A stretch of 64,000 bases of DNA from Embiotoca jacksoni. Its lineage: Eukaryota > Chordata > Actinopteri > Embiotocidae. Shown piece after piece: positions 23,800 through 32,900 of this stretch. Below the pieces are notes generated by a model. That model had not been told where the DNA came from. It saw nothing but the letters and a program-made list of their open reading frames with translations, and made no database searches. Within the stretch, counting starts at the first letter, position 1; each line of letters starts with the position of its first letter. The position numbers were made by a program, and so were the translations under genes. The stretch covers positions 862,501 through 926,500 of the forward strand of contig JAKOON010000029.1 of NCBI GenBank assembly GCA_022577435.1. Direction: 5' to 3'.

Positions 23800-26700
23800 C
23801 ACATCCTCCCCTCCTCTGTCTCCATTAAAGCTCTTATCCTCCTCCTCCCCCTTCACGTCCTCTCCCCTGTTGGAGCTTTCAGTCTCTGACCTTCTCCCTC
23901 CCTTCCTCCTTCCCTCCTTCCTTGCTTTTCTTCTTTTCTTTCTCCTCTGCTTTTCTTTAGTCCTCCATCAGCTGTTCATTTACTTCATTTCTCTACCTTT
24001 GTTTGCTTTATATTCGTCACCTTCTACCTCTTGTAAATTTTCTGTATCTTTTTCATCTTCCAATATTTTAATTTGTTTCCCTTTTTCATTAATAATCCTC
24101 CATGATGAAATCAGGGGAGTGATCGAGTGGGCTTTCCCTTTTATAACTCGCTGGTTGTGACTGGAATTATTACTTTTGAAGGGATTGTTATGTTATTTAA
24201 CTAAATCACTGCAGTCCAATAATGGTGCTGCAGTAAATCATATCCTCATAATCTTTGTCTGTTTTGGCTGAAACTTTGAAGGCTGCACTTTGTGGAGCTG
24301 TTGAGCTGTTTTGCTTTATACAGTGAGGTATTTCAGCTGTTTAGCCTTCCCCTCACTGATATGAATTGGGTGGAAATAAACAGCAACGCCTCTATAACTG
24401 CTGGCTTCCACTTGAAGGGGTAAGTGTCGTGGTTGTACTAAAAAGGGGGCTTTTAAAATATGTATTAGTGCGACAGTGTTTTGGAAACCCGTCTATAACT
24501 CTCCTTATTCCTTTTTCCCGTTTCACATTATGATGAAGACACACGAGGCATCAGGTTGTTCTTCCCTCCCTCTCGGATCCATCAGTCAAAACAAAGTTTT
24601 AACACAGTTAGCCCGAGTAGAATTAAAGTGGAATCTAACTTATCTTAAATTTGTCTGTATTTAGATGCCATTAAACTGTAACTTACCGCTCGGACAATTT
24701 GACAACTTAGTGTTCATTGTGGCTATTAATTACTCAATCGAACTGTTTTTCAGGTAAAAAACACAAAACATTAGATAGAATAAAAAAAAGTATACAGATT
24801 ACATCAAGTATCACAAAACAAAAAGTACTTGATTTCAACTCGCTATCAATGTCTCCTCCAGATGACGGTAAGCGGCCTCCTAAAGTACCGACATTTGGCG
24901 ACTTCCTGTCCCAGGGACCACGAGGGGACCGGAGCCGAGGGAGGGGCCGAGGACAGAAACAGAGCTACAGGTAAATATACTGCACCGCTTCAAATGGGAT
25001 GTTTCTTTTCCTCATTTCATTCAAAGATGGCTGGCAAAGCTGATGGAGAGACGGAGCTGCTGTTAAACATGTCGCTGTTTATTATTTTCAAGATTAATTT
25101 ATGGATTTTTCTTTTACTAACCCTTCACCCTATTAATTATTCTCCAGTCTATAACAATAAGGTACACTAAGGCGTCATCTTTCAAACTACTGTTCATTTC
25201 ATCTACAAATCCTCACTGAAAACGCTGACCTTACAAATATTGAGAATTATATATTAATAAATGATCAAACAATTATTCAACTTGATTTGATATTGTGGTC
25301 ATTATTATTATTGTTATTTGATGTGATTTTCACTCTTGTCAGGTGTTTGTTTGTGATTTGTCGCTGAACCTCTGAATCTGTGTCTTTGACCAGCATGCAC
25401 GACAACCGCTGGGAAGGAGAGAAAGAAGAAGAGGAGGAGAAAGAGAAGGAGGACAAGACAAAGAAAGAGGAGACGAAGAAGAAGAAGGAGAAGGCGGAAG
25501 AAAAACCGAAACCTCCCCCCACTCAGAAGGTAGAGGAGGCTTCATCTGAAGTAATACCAATAATAAAGGAGGTGGGAAACTAAAACAAACAGTTATCCAG
25601 TTATTGCGTGGTTAAGAAAGCCAACGTTGTTCAGCTGCTTTCCCTGTAAACTCCCCTCTTTCCATCTTTTCCTCAGGTCGAGGAGAAGAACGCAGACGGA
25701 GAGGAAGATGAGGACGAATGGGAGGATGCCAGCGATGGAGAGGACGACAGAGTGGAGGACGGGAGCGACTCGGAGCATGACTCCAAGGGCGAGGAGAAGA
25801 AAGACACCGGGAAGGAGAAACCAGCCAAGAGCAAAGACAACTCGCCCACATCTCCCAAACCTCGTTCTCGACCGACATCGGCGGGAAGCCCCAAGGAGCA
25901 GCGGACTCCCCGGCCGAAGGTCCACATCCCGCCGCCGGCAGCAGCTCAGGAGTCGCCGGAGGGAGGCAAACCCCTCAGCCCCTTCTCCCCACTGGACGGC
26001 CACCAGCCTGTCACGGACTGGGGGGAGGAGATGGAGATGCTGTCGCCCCGGAGCAGCATGGGGGCCGAGAGCCCGCTGAAACCGCCCAGCGTTGAATCCA
26101 GCCCGCCTCAGAAGAAGGACCAGGTGGAGGAGCAGGAGGAGAAGGGGGAGGAAGAGGAGAAGGAAGGGAAGGAAGAGAAGGAAGAGAAGGAAGAGAAGGA
26201 GGAGGAGGAGAAGGAAGAGGAGAAGGAAGACGTAAAGGAGGAGGTAAAGGAGGAGGAGGAGAAGGTAAAGGAGAAGGTCCAGGAAGAGGAGGAGAAGGAG
26301 GAGGAGAAGGAGGAGGAAAAGGAGAAGGTAAAGGAGAAGGTCCAGGAAGAGGAGGAGGAAGAGGAAGAAGAGGAAGAAGAAGAGGAGGAGGATGAGGAGG
26401 AGGATGATGAGGAAGATGAGGAAGAGGATGAAGAAGAAGAGGAAGAGGAGGATGATGAGGATGAGAGCCAAGCTGCCAGGTCCAGTGAACCTGCTGAGCC
26501 ACAGGAAGTGGATCAAACAGGTAGGATACTTACTGAAACCATGACATGACGTTATGATAATAATAATAGTAATAATAATAATAATAATATCTCCATCGCT
26601 GCTGTTGTACCAATAAAATAAACTACTGACCGACAGCTGAGCCAACGCTGCTGATTCCTCTTCCCCGATCTGGACGTGATGACGAGTTCATCTTCCTAAT

Positions 26701-29700
26701 AATTACTGACCGACCCCGTTGTGATTTCCTGATCTCGCAAATTTAGCTGCCTCACAAGGTGTACGAGCTTTTATACAAGAAGGACAACCCACCACGCTAC
26801 TCGCAGTTTATTGATAGAGGTCCTCTCTATCGCTTTGATGTCTCTCTTCTTGTCTTCAGATGTCTGTCCTGTATTTATCTCCTCCCTTCGAAGAGGAAGT
26901 TTTAAAGAAATATTCTTTGAAATGGAGCTCGTCTCCGTCTCTTTGATTTTCTTTCTTGTCTGATCTTTTTCTTTTTCTTTTCCCCTCGCCCTGCCTCCTC
27001 ACCTCCTCCACTTCTCATCTCCTCCCCTCTACCGTCCCTGTCCTTTCTGCCCTCCTCTTCACCTCCTCTCTTGTCCTCCCTGCTGGACCGTAGATGTTTC
27101 ATCTCCTCCAGAACAGGCTGAAAGCCAGCAGACTGTCATGGTGTCAGAAGCAGAATCGGCCCCCGCTTCACCGCCATGCGACCCCCGCCCCGTCCGAGGT
27201 GTCTGACCCCGCCCCCTCTTCTTTTTCTGTCACAGTCTCCTCTGAGGTCGGCGAGGTTGCCGTGACGACGGAACAGGAAACACCTGCTGCTCCATCACAA
27301 GGTAATAAAAGATAAAACGGCCACGCTGACGATGCTGCGAGGCTGCAACCTAAAAGCGTGAACATTGGCAGGCCAACGGGCTGATGTTAAGCAAGTATAA
27401 TATTGATCAGTATCTTGGATCAATAAGTTGGCATACAAGCAAACACAACATCTGAGACTGAGGGGGAAAAGTCTTCAGTTTTGCGGGTTTTCTTTTTTTT
27501 AAATCGCTGCATCACAGCGGTAGTTATTTTATCTTTCGTTGTGGCGATCATGAGGAGAAGCAGTAAAAAATATCCTCCACATATCTGAGCAACACGACAC
27601 CGTGCTGGACGACATTGTGTTGCTCTGCACTGAAAGTTAAGTTAAGCTCAACTTTTGAAATGAGTTTGAATAAATTACAAGGCTGGTTTTTTTTTTGTTT
27701 TGGTTTTTTTTGCAGACCTAAAGTGAGTCTGAACACAGCTTTAGTTTACCCCAAAATGTTCCTGGGTGTTAAAATAAATTGGAGAAATCCAGATTAAACA
27801 TTATAATGCACAGTAATGGATGTTTCTTTTTTCTTTTTTTTTAACAGACAAACCCGACGCGCCTCCCTCTCGTGCCGTCCTGGAGGCCGAGCAGAGCTCC
27901 ACTGAGCCAGCGACGGGGGAAAGAGGCCGACGCTGCTCCGACAGCGGAGACGGAGACCGAGGAGGAGGAGCGGACGTCCTCAGGTGCGGTCTTTATCACT
28001 GACTATGAGACGGTGACTTACTTTAAGAAATCCCCCGTGCTCTCCTAACGCCCTCCCACGCCTCGACTCTCTCTTTGTTTTTGTGAATGTGTTGGTTTTG
28101 ATATCCTCATCTTTCATTTTCCTCGTTGTGGCTCTCTCCCCCTTGCTTGTTTTGTGTTCCCCCCCCCCTCTCCCACCTCTTGAATAAATAATGACGGGAT
28201 CTGACATCTGTCTTTCGCAACGCCACCGCTTCCTTCAGCCAATCAGGACCCCCACTCCTTGTTTGAAACTCCTCCTGACTGTCTTCCTGCTTTTCCTTTT
28301 GATGGACTGAAAATATTAACTCCGCCCCCTGTGATGGTCTGTGTTGGACTTCCTCCCCCTGTGCTGTATGCTGCCCCCGTTGTTCCTCCTCCTCCTTCTC
28401 CTCCTGTTGTTATATTCCTCAACCTGAAAAAGCTTTTGTTTTCTTTTTTGTTATGGCTGTGATTAAAAATACCGCATGGCATGCTGTCTGTGTTACCAAA
28501 CCTTTCATTACGACACCTTCAGTTCTCCTGGTGTTGATGTGAGTTTGGTGATTAAATGAATTGTATAAGGAGGAAAAAGAAGAGTTAAAAGTCAGATAGG
28601 AGCTTTTTGCTTTTGCTGTTCATTCATGGCGTATTAAGGAACCACGCCGATTTTTACATCCCCAGAAAGAGATCATTTAAGCAGGTGTTGAATCTGTAAT
28701 ACTGGGTAATAATTCAGTGGTACTGTAATTCTGTGGTACTGGGTTGACTACTGCATGTGAAGGAAATGAAGAGATTTGAATTATAATGTACATAAAAAAG
28801 AAAAAAATGGAGGCGGTTACACTGAACAAGGAAATTCTTACTTTTCTCTTTTTGCCTTCAACTAGAATTAAAAGAAAAATCGAAAAACTTAAAAAAAAAT
28901 GTTAAAAAAGAAAAGAAAAGAAATGGTTAAATACAAATGTACAGTATTGTAAAGTACTTTGAAATACTGCTGATGTCAGCGTGAGTAAAGTTCTTGGTCA
29001 ATCGGCCAAAAAAGTGAAATTTCAATTTGATTTCTGGTCGTTCCTTCTCGCCATGAATGTGATCATCTGTCTGCCGTCCCAGTTCATAACCTCCCAAATG
29101 ATTGTTTTGCACGGCTTCACTGATCACGTTGTTTTAAAGTGTTTGCCTCTGTTGTTGTTTGTTGTCCGTCCGTCCGTCCCCCCCCCCCACCCCCCTCTCC
29201 TGTATCTCCAGGAATAACTTCGAAGTACAAAGTCATGTTCACCGTTACTTCGTGAAACGGCCTCTTCGCCGTTGGCCGTGATGCAGTCGTAGATTCAGAC
29301 AGAAACGAGCACTTGTTTAAATCGCGCCACATGATAAGTGGCACTTGTGTGAGCACTTTGATCCGAAGCACTTCGCGGCGTCGTGAATCATTAGCGCGCA
29401 CACTTTCAGCGTGGGAGCCACCGACGGGGAGACGAATCACTCACTGTGGTCACAATCAATGTTTCGCTCTCCTCGTTGAACTACACCAGCCCATCCGTCT
29501 TTTGTTTTTTCTGCACGCAGTGATTTAATAGTGAGGTCGGACAATAAACCACAGGCTGGAGGAAGTGCAGTCATTAGACCTCTCTTCAGAGACACTTACT
29601 TTGTGACTGGGGCTCGTCACTGGCTAATGGCAAAGTTTATACAAAAAATTAATACAAATTAAGGTTTGCTGTCATGTGAAAACCCAATTATAAGTGTAAG

Positions 29701-30504
29701 AGGAGTTCAATTTATAGAGTAAAGGCATTAAAAATGGAAAAGTGATCTTCGGTTGGGGGTTAGTCTCAGAAACCAAAAGAAAACTCAACTACCGTTTCCT
29801 ATCATTTCAATTACTGCCATTGATCCTTTATTGTTTTATAGAACAGTGAAATAGAGAATTAAAATGAATGTTTTCTTTTATTAAAAAAACAAATAAGGCA
29901 TTAAAATACAGTATAGTATATAATTTATGAAGAAGAACCAGTTGACTATGTTGTCAGTATAAACCAGGTTGCCATTAAAAGACTGTTAGAAGGATTCAAA
30001 CAAGTCGAGATACATTATTGATGACAAACACAGTTGGATTGTGTTTGTTTGGACTCTTTATCAAGTCGAGCAAATTCGTATTTTTTTGTGTTTGAGGACT
30101 CAATGGTTTACTTTGTCGTATAATAACATTAAACTGAATATCTTTCGGTTTTTGGAAAAAATAAACGTGCGAAGACGTGAACAGGAGCTCTGGGAAATGT
30201 ATTCGACTAAACAATGGACTGATGGAGAAAACAATCAGAAGTGACCTTTAATGCAATAGATTTGGTCCAACTGAGTCTGTTGTTTACTTAAACACTCGGG
30301 GAAAAAAAAGACGAAAACATGTTGTGAGGCTTTTTAATTCTTAATGTTTTTAAGAAACATGACCAAACAACAGTTTTCATTGTAAGAACAGATTGTTGTG
30401 GTCGGCTTTTGGTCTTTGGTGTAAAAAGCTGCACTGATTGTTTTTTACACTTCTGATGATTCATTTCTGATCAAACAACAGAAGACAGATGAGCTCATGT
30501 TGGG

Positions 30505-30541
<37 letters not shown>

Positions 30542-32033
30542 GTGTGTGTGTGCATATGTAATTGTGTGTGTTGGTGTCAGGGTGGAGATCAGGAAACCAG
30601 GGAAATTAGAGGCACAATTAAGCTTTTAAAAGGCTTTTGAGAGGAAATGAGCCGCAGCCTGCTACAGATGATGGAGCTGATACAAAGGAGGCCGTTTGAA
30701 GTCTGATTGAATTAAATCGTGTGATGTTTCCGAGGCTCCCCAGAATCACTAAAGGTACCGGCAAACAGTCCTATTAAAAAAAACAAAAAAACCGCCACTA
30801 ACACGGTTCCAGTGTCTTAATACAAGTGGCACAAAGAAATCGAACAATAGCGGCTAAACTTTGTCATTTTGGGATTTACACTTGTTTTCTTTCTTGCTGA
30901 GAGTTGAATGAAAAGATGGATGTTACGTTCACGTCTGGTTAATACGCAGCTACCGTCACCAGCTGGATGAATCAACATAAAAACTTAAATCAGCTGTCCA
31001 ACAACTCAAAGCCTTTTTATAATTGGTATTAAAATGGAAGTGTAAAAACTAATTGTTGTTTCACAGAGCGTTATGTGCTGGATTATTTCTCCTGAGCTTC
31101 AAGACGTTACCGGTCCTTACCAAAAAAAAATGTCAGGCTTCATCGTTGTTGTCTTTGTTTTGCTTTATACTTCGACTACACATTAATTCGCAGAATATAA
31201 TGTGTTAATTAGTTCGATTTAAAGGTGCTGGAGTTTATTACTTTTGGACAGAGAGGTTATAGACTCCATTTCCAATTTCCAGACTTTTTTTAATTTTAAG
31301 TTTCAGACATGAGTCCTGTTAATTCTCTCTGCAGCTTATTTATCAAAAATGTCGAGCTACACTGAAAAATTCTCATCACGAGCTGCAGAGCCCAAAAGGG
31401 GATGTTTATTTTTTTCCAAATTCACGAAGGTTTCCGCATTTGTGGTGATATAAAACAAAAGAACATCAGTTAAAAACACAATTAAGAAAAAAATGGAGGC
31501 AATTGTGGATTTAAATTTCTTTTTTCTTTTTCTTTTTTTTTATGACTGGAAGCTTCATATTGATCTTGTAACTCCCACTGATTAAATTATTCCTTGTTCT
31601 TACATCTTTAAAACCCTATTTCAGCTATAGTATGTTATATTTAGGACATAAAAGCAAAGCTTTGTCGTTCAGATGCGTTTGTATACGTCGGGTATTGATC
31701 ATGAAGCCCTGTGAAGGTTTCTTCCACAGTGGCTGAATGTGCCGAGTCTGCTAATGTCCCAGAGAAGAATCTCCCCCGGGGGGCCGCTCGCTCTCAAAAT
31801 ATGCACACGTGGTTCTCTGAGGTTCTTCGGATCAAAGCATTAAAGTGCAATGCCAGTGTGTAACTCCCACCCCCCCACCCCCACCCTCCCACCGCTGCAC
31901 CACCACTTCCTCCCTGTGTTTGCACCAACAGGCTGAAGCTGCTGGGAACAAAACGAGACTCGCTTCTGATGGAGGACGGACGCATGGCGGAGGAGTCGGG
32001 TGAAGAGCAATCACACTACTCATCACTGGAGTG
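15209..32033 (+). CDS. ccdc9: ccdc9, coiled-coil domain-containing protein 9 (spliced)
   Basis: Exons: 15156-15211 (ATG 15209), 15313-15417, 15822-15974, 18061-18472, 19448-19531, 19835-19999, 20145-20326, 21111-21172, 22692-22736, 24862-24970, 25394-25529, 25677-26520, 27094-27301, 27848-27983, then a terminal exon at 28239 or 31932. Matches to human CCDC9 as I remember it: STALDLKTKEEKDAELDKRI and the following KRYQ coiled coil (residues 2-36), TPRKPR, EWEEKRRQNIEKMNEEME, NFLDDPRR, MTGRERAEYLRWK, TGQWRREWDAQKTENMF, PPKVPTFGDFLSQ, DNRWE and GHQPVTDWGEE. The protein is mostly disordered, with an N-terminal coiled coil, a Gly/Arg-rich segment and a much longer acidic tail than the human 531-residue protein. 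Human CCDC9 has been reported to associate with the exon junction complex. Two exons, possibly three, carry a one-base frame break, so the gene is not open as written. Confidence 0.9.
15313..15417 (+). CDS. ccdc9: ccdc9 exon 3 (coiled coil)
   Basis: 35 codons, phase 0 at both ends, encoding the highly conserved charged coiled coil at residues 2-36. The intron before it is only 101 bases. Confidence 0.93.
15822..15974 (+). CDS. ccdc9: ccdc9 exon 4
   Basis: 51 codons, phase 0, AACAG acceptor and CCG|GTAAGA donor. It encodes EIEEDKKKAEQEGIAVTTPR and a basic/Pro-rich continuation, matching human EIEEDRKKAELEGVAVTAPR. Confidence 0.93.
15975..18060 (+). other. ccdc9: ccdc9 intron 4
   Basis: About 2.1 kb. 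It contains a paired (AC)n at 17715-17731 and (GT)n at 17757-17778 that could form a local hairpin. Otherwise AT-rich unique sequence with no supported exon. Confidence 0.7.
18061..18472 (+). CDS. ccdc9: ccdc9 exon 5 (Gly/Arg-rich, frame broken)
   Basis: Acceptor TTGCAG before 18061 and donor TCCAAG|GTGAGT at 18472. It opens EKRVVNEWKSATPRWKTSEE and ends GGMDRKSK, both phase 0 and homologous to CCDC9. The exon is 412 bases, one more than a multiple of three. The first frame reaches a stop at 18295-18297, while the frame that joins exon 6 is open from about 18209 onward. The surplus base lies between about 18232 (a run of nine G) and 18264. Much of the exon is a (GGA)n-like repeat. Confidence 0.85.
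19448..19531 (+). CDS. ccdc9: ccdc9 exon 6
   Basis: 28 codons, phase 0. EWEEKRRQNIEKMNEEMERI is nearly identical to human CCDC9. Confidence 0.94.
19835..19999 (+). CDS. ccdc9: ccdc9 exon 7
   Basis: 55 codons, phase 0, CCTTAG acceptor and GGACT|GTGAGT donor. It contains PIRNFLDDPRRSG and RNWGGLDFDNV, both conserved in CCDC9. Confidence 0.93.
20145..20326 (+). CDS. ccdc9: ccdc9 exon 8
   Basis: 60 codons plus two bases. It encodes MTMSMTGRERAEYLRWKKER and TGQWRREWDAQKTEN, the best-conserved block of the family. The final Met codon is split across the intron. The intron opens with GTGAGG and runs into a (GGA)n repeat (20330-20364). Confidence 0.93.
20330..20364 (+). repeat. (GGA)n repeat at the exon 8 donor
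   Basis: About twelve GGA units start four bases into the intron. Confidence 0.9.
20981..21040 (+). repeat. (GT)n microsatellite
   Basis: 60-base GT run 70 bases upstream of the ccdc9 exon 9 acceptor. Confidence 0.95.
21111..21172 (+). CDS. ccdc9: ccdc9 exon 9 (followed by a GC donor)
   Basis: The exon encodes FKEDPYVAAEGITSEPGKGR after completing the split Met. It ends GGGAGAG|GCAAGT. The GC donor with otherwise ideal AG|GCAAGT context keeps phase 1 with the next exon, and no GT alternative nearby preserves frame. Confidence 0.85.
21179..21220 (+). repeat. (AC)n microsatellite at the GC donor
   Basis: The 42-base run begins at intron position +7, directly after GCAAGT. Confidence 0.95.
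22593..22652 (+). repeat. (GT)n microsatellite near the exon 10 acceptor
   Basis: The 60-base run ends 38 bases before the acceptor AG of the same intron that starts with the (AC)n run at 21179. Confidence 0.95.
22692..22736 (+). CDS. ccdc9: ccdc9 exon 10
   Basis: 45-base Arg/Gly-rich exon (ARGRNSRTEPRGRAS), acceptor CTCTGCAG and donor CCTCAG|GTTAGA. Phase 1 on both sides joins exon 9 and exon 11 without a break. Confidence 0.8.
22737..24861 (+). other. ccdc9: ccdc9 intron 10
   Basis: 2.1 kb with (TGTC)n at 22785-22803, (CA)n at 23263-23293, a T48 run at 23750-23797 and a long pyrimidine-rich tract. The open frames at 23870-24160 and nearby are translations of this pyrimidine tract. Confidence 0.7.
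23575..24110 (+). repeat. Long polypyrimidine tract with T48
   Basis: More than 500 bases dominated by C and T, with an unbroken run of 48 T at 23750-23797. Low complexity, no gene. Confidence 0.85.
24862..24970 (+). CDS. ccdc9: ccdc9 exon 11
   Basis: Acceptor CTCCTCCAG and donor TACAG|GTAAAT. It encodes DDGKRPPKVPTFGDFLSQGP and an RGRGRG segment. PPKxPTFGxFLSQ is a CCDC9 signature. Confidence 0.92.
25394..25529 (+). CDS. ccdc9: ccdc9 exon 12
   Basis: Completes a Ser codon, then MHDNRWEGEKEEEEE and a Lys/Glu-rich stretch ending PPPTQK before GTAGAG. 45 codons; HDNRWE corresponds to human HDDRWE. Confidence 0.9.
25677..26520 (+). CDS. ccdc9: ccdc9 exon 13 (acidic tail)
   Basis: 281 codons plus one base, fully open. 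DEWEDASDGEDD matches human DEEWEDISEDEE, and SPFSPLDGHQPVTDWGEEME matches the human C-terminus. Human CCDC9 ends soon after this motif, but here a stretch of about 115 residues that is almost all Glu, Lys and Asp follows, including two copies of KVKEKVQEEEE. Confidence 0.9.
26558..26589 (+). repeat. (ATA)n microsatellite
   Basis: Imperfect AAT triplets shortly after the exon 13 donor. Confidence 0.85.
27094..27301 (+). CDS. ccdc9: ccdc9 exon 14 (frame broken)
   Basis: Acceptor ACCGTAG and donor CACAAG|GTAATA. Entered in phase from exon 13 it reads DVSSPPEQAESQQTVM and on to SPPCDPR, then hits TGA near 27205. The frame that joins exon 15 reads APSEVSDPAPSSF and continues to TPAAPSQ. The switch needs one surplus base within the C-rich stretch at about 27179-27195. 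Confidence 0.7.
27848..27983 (+). CDS. ccdc9: ccdc9 exon 15
   Basis: Acceptor TTTAACAG and donor CCTCAG|GTGCGG. It opens DKPDAPPSRAVLEAEQSSTE. After about 27920 two frames compete: RGRRCSDSGDGD (no indel) or EADAAPTAETETEEEERTSS (one surplus base in GGGGGAAA). The second fits the acidic composition better, but the first joins the 31932 exon in frame. Confidence 0.65.
28239..28462 (+). CDS. ccdc9: ccdc9 candidate terminal exon A
   Basis: The acceptor CTTCCTTCAG is followed by an open stretch of 74 codons beginning ANQDPHSLFETPPDC, Pro/Val-rich, ending in TGA at 28460-28462. It is in frame only if exon 15 ends in its acidic frame. ATTAAA motifs follow near 28464 and 28550. No homologue is recognised. 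Confidence 0.35.
30507..30551 (+). repeat. (GT)n microsatellite
   Basis: Nearly uninterrupted GT run in the last ccdc9 intron. Confidence 0.95.
31932..32033 (+). CDS. ccdc9: ccdc9 candidate terminal exon B
   Basis: The acceptor CACCAACAG is followed by RLKLLGTKRDSLLMEDGR and further to HYSSLE and TGA at 32031-32033, if exon 15 ends in its unshifted frame (two bases carried over). A transcript from here would have a 3'UTR of about 2.9 kb to AATAAA at 34954. Preferred as the main 3' end, but unproven. Confidence 0.45.
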
Positions 32034-32519
32034 AATATCACGTATCTACATTTCAAAAAATAATTAAAAAAAAGACAGAAAACAAAGGATTTGAACCATC
32101 ATGAGGAGGAACTGGACCGACCTCTTTTTTAGAGCTCTGAGCTGTTTTTGTTTTTTTTCATCTTTGGATCACCGAGTCTGAACCACAACAAGTGTTTCAC
32201 TGCGCTTTGTTCAGTACAGAGACATCAAAAGTCTAAATGTCCATCATTCGAATACCGAAAAGCTTCACAAGGTTTTATTCTCATAGCTGGCTCTCAAGCT
32301 TTTTTTTTTGTTTGTTTTTTTGCACTGACAGATTGAACTGATCTGATTTTGTTTATGTCACATGCTGAAGGAGAACAAAATTCTCTCTTACTTTTAGAAA
32401 CATACGTGGTTAATTTCTGTGTTGGTTTTGGAAATAATCAGGACTTCGTTGGTTGATTGGTTTCACTTTTTGGTTTGGAGCCCGTGTATCTGACTCGATC
32501 TGGCTGGAAACCCGGAAAT

Positions 32520-32900
32520 ACTACATCCCGCCCACCGATAGCTGTAACCTTGACTGCACCACAGACCTGTCAATCAAACAGACACGCCCCCATAAAACAC
32601 AAGTTTCTAATCTGGAGTGAATTGAGCGAATGACATGCAGAAAATTTGTCTGCACATTTTATTAACTGAGAATTTGATGAGAGAAGTTGAATGGGAGTCT
32701 ATGGAGGCTCTTTTTTTTTGGGAGCCGACCTCTAGTGGCACTCGGTGGTATTGCAGCTTAAGGCACTTCGACATCGGCCTAATTTTTCAGAGCCGGAAGC
32801 TACGAACACTTTTATATCCAGTCTGGTTTGTGTCACATACCTGTTATTTCATTAAAATCATCTGCTCGCCTGCGCAGATGTCTGCAGCGAGTTAACAATA
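32520..32900. repeat. Candidate dispersed interspersed repeat
   Basis: Contains the phrases cctgtcaatcaaacagacac, gaatgggagtctatggaggc and gagccgacctctagtggc, which resemble a repeat I recall as common in percomorph genomes. It lies in the ccdc9 3'UTR. The class is not assigned and the match is from memory. Confidence 0.4.

Larger units (their letters stand above)
27984..31931 (+). other. ccdc9: ccdc9 last long intron / alternative 3' region
   Basis: Contains candidate terminal exon A, a C-rich stretch near 29180, a CpG-richer segment at 29217-29530 without a recognisable gene, and a (GT)n run at 30507-30560. Confidence 0.5.

Noticed and set aside
23870..24160. Hydrophobic 96-codon frame
   Set aside because: Lies in the pyrimidine tract of a ccdc9 intron; the Leu/Phe/Ser content follows from C/T-rich codons.
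25530..25583. Read-through of ccdc9 exon 12 to a stop (VEEASSEVIPIIKEVGN)
   Set aside because: The GTAGAG donor at 25530 joins exon 13 in phase and restores the conserved DEWED segment; the read-through is intronic.
25593..26645. 350-codon Leu-rich open frame on the minus strand
   Set aside because: It is the exact antisense of the GAG/GAA-rich ccdc9 exon 13. Poly-Leu arises from CTC/CTT codons, and there is no homology or promoter.
29117..29440. 107-codon minus frame in a CpG-richer segment
   Set aside because: No recognised domain, and a Gly run from a C-homopolymer. It lies in a ccdc9 intron without splice support.
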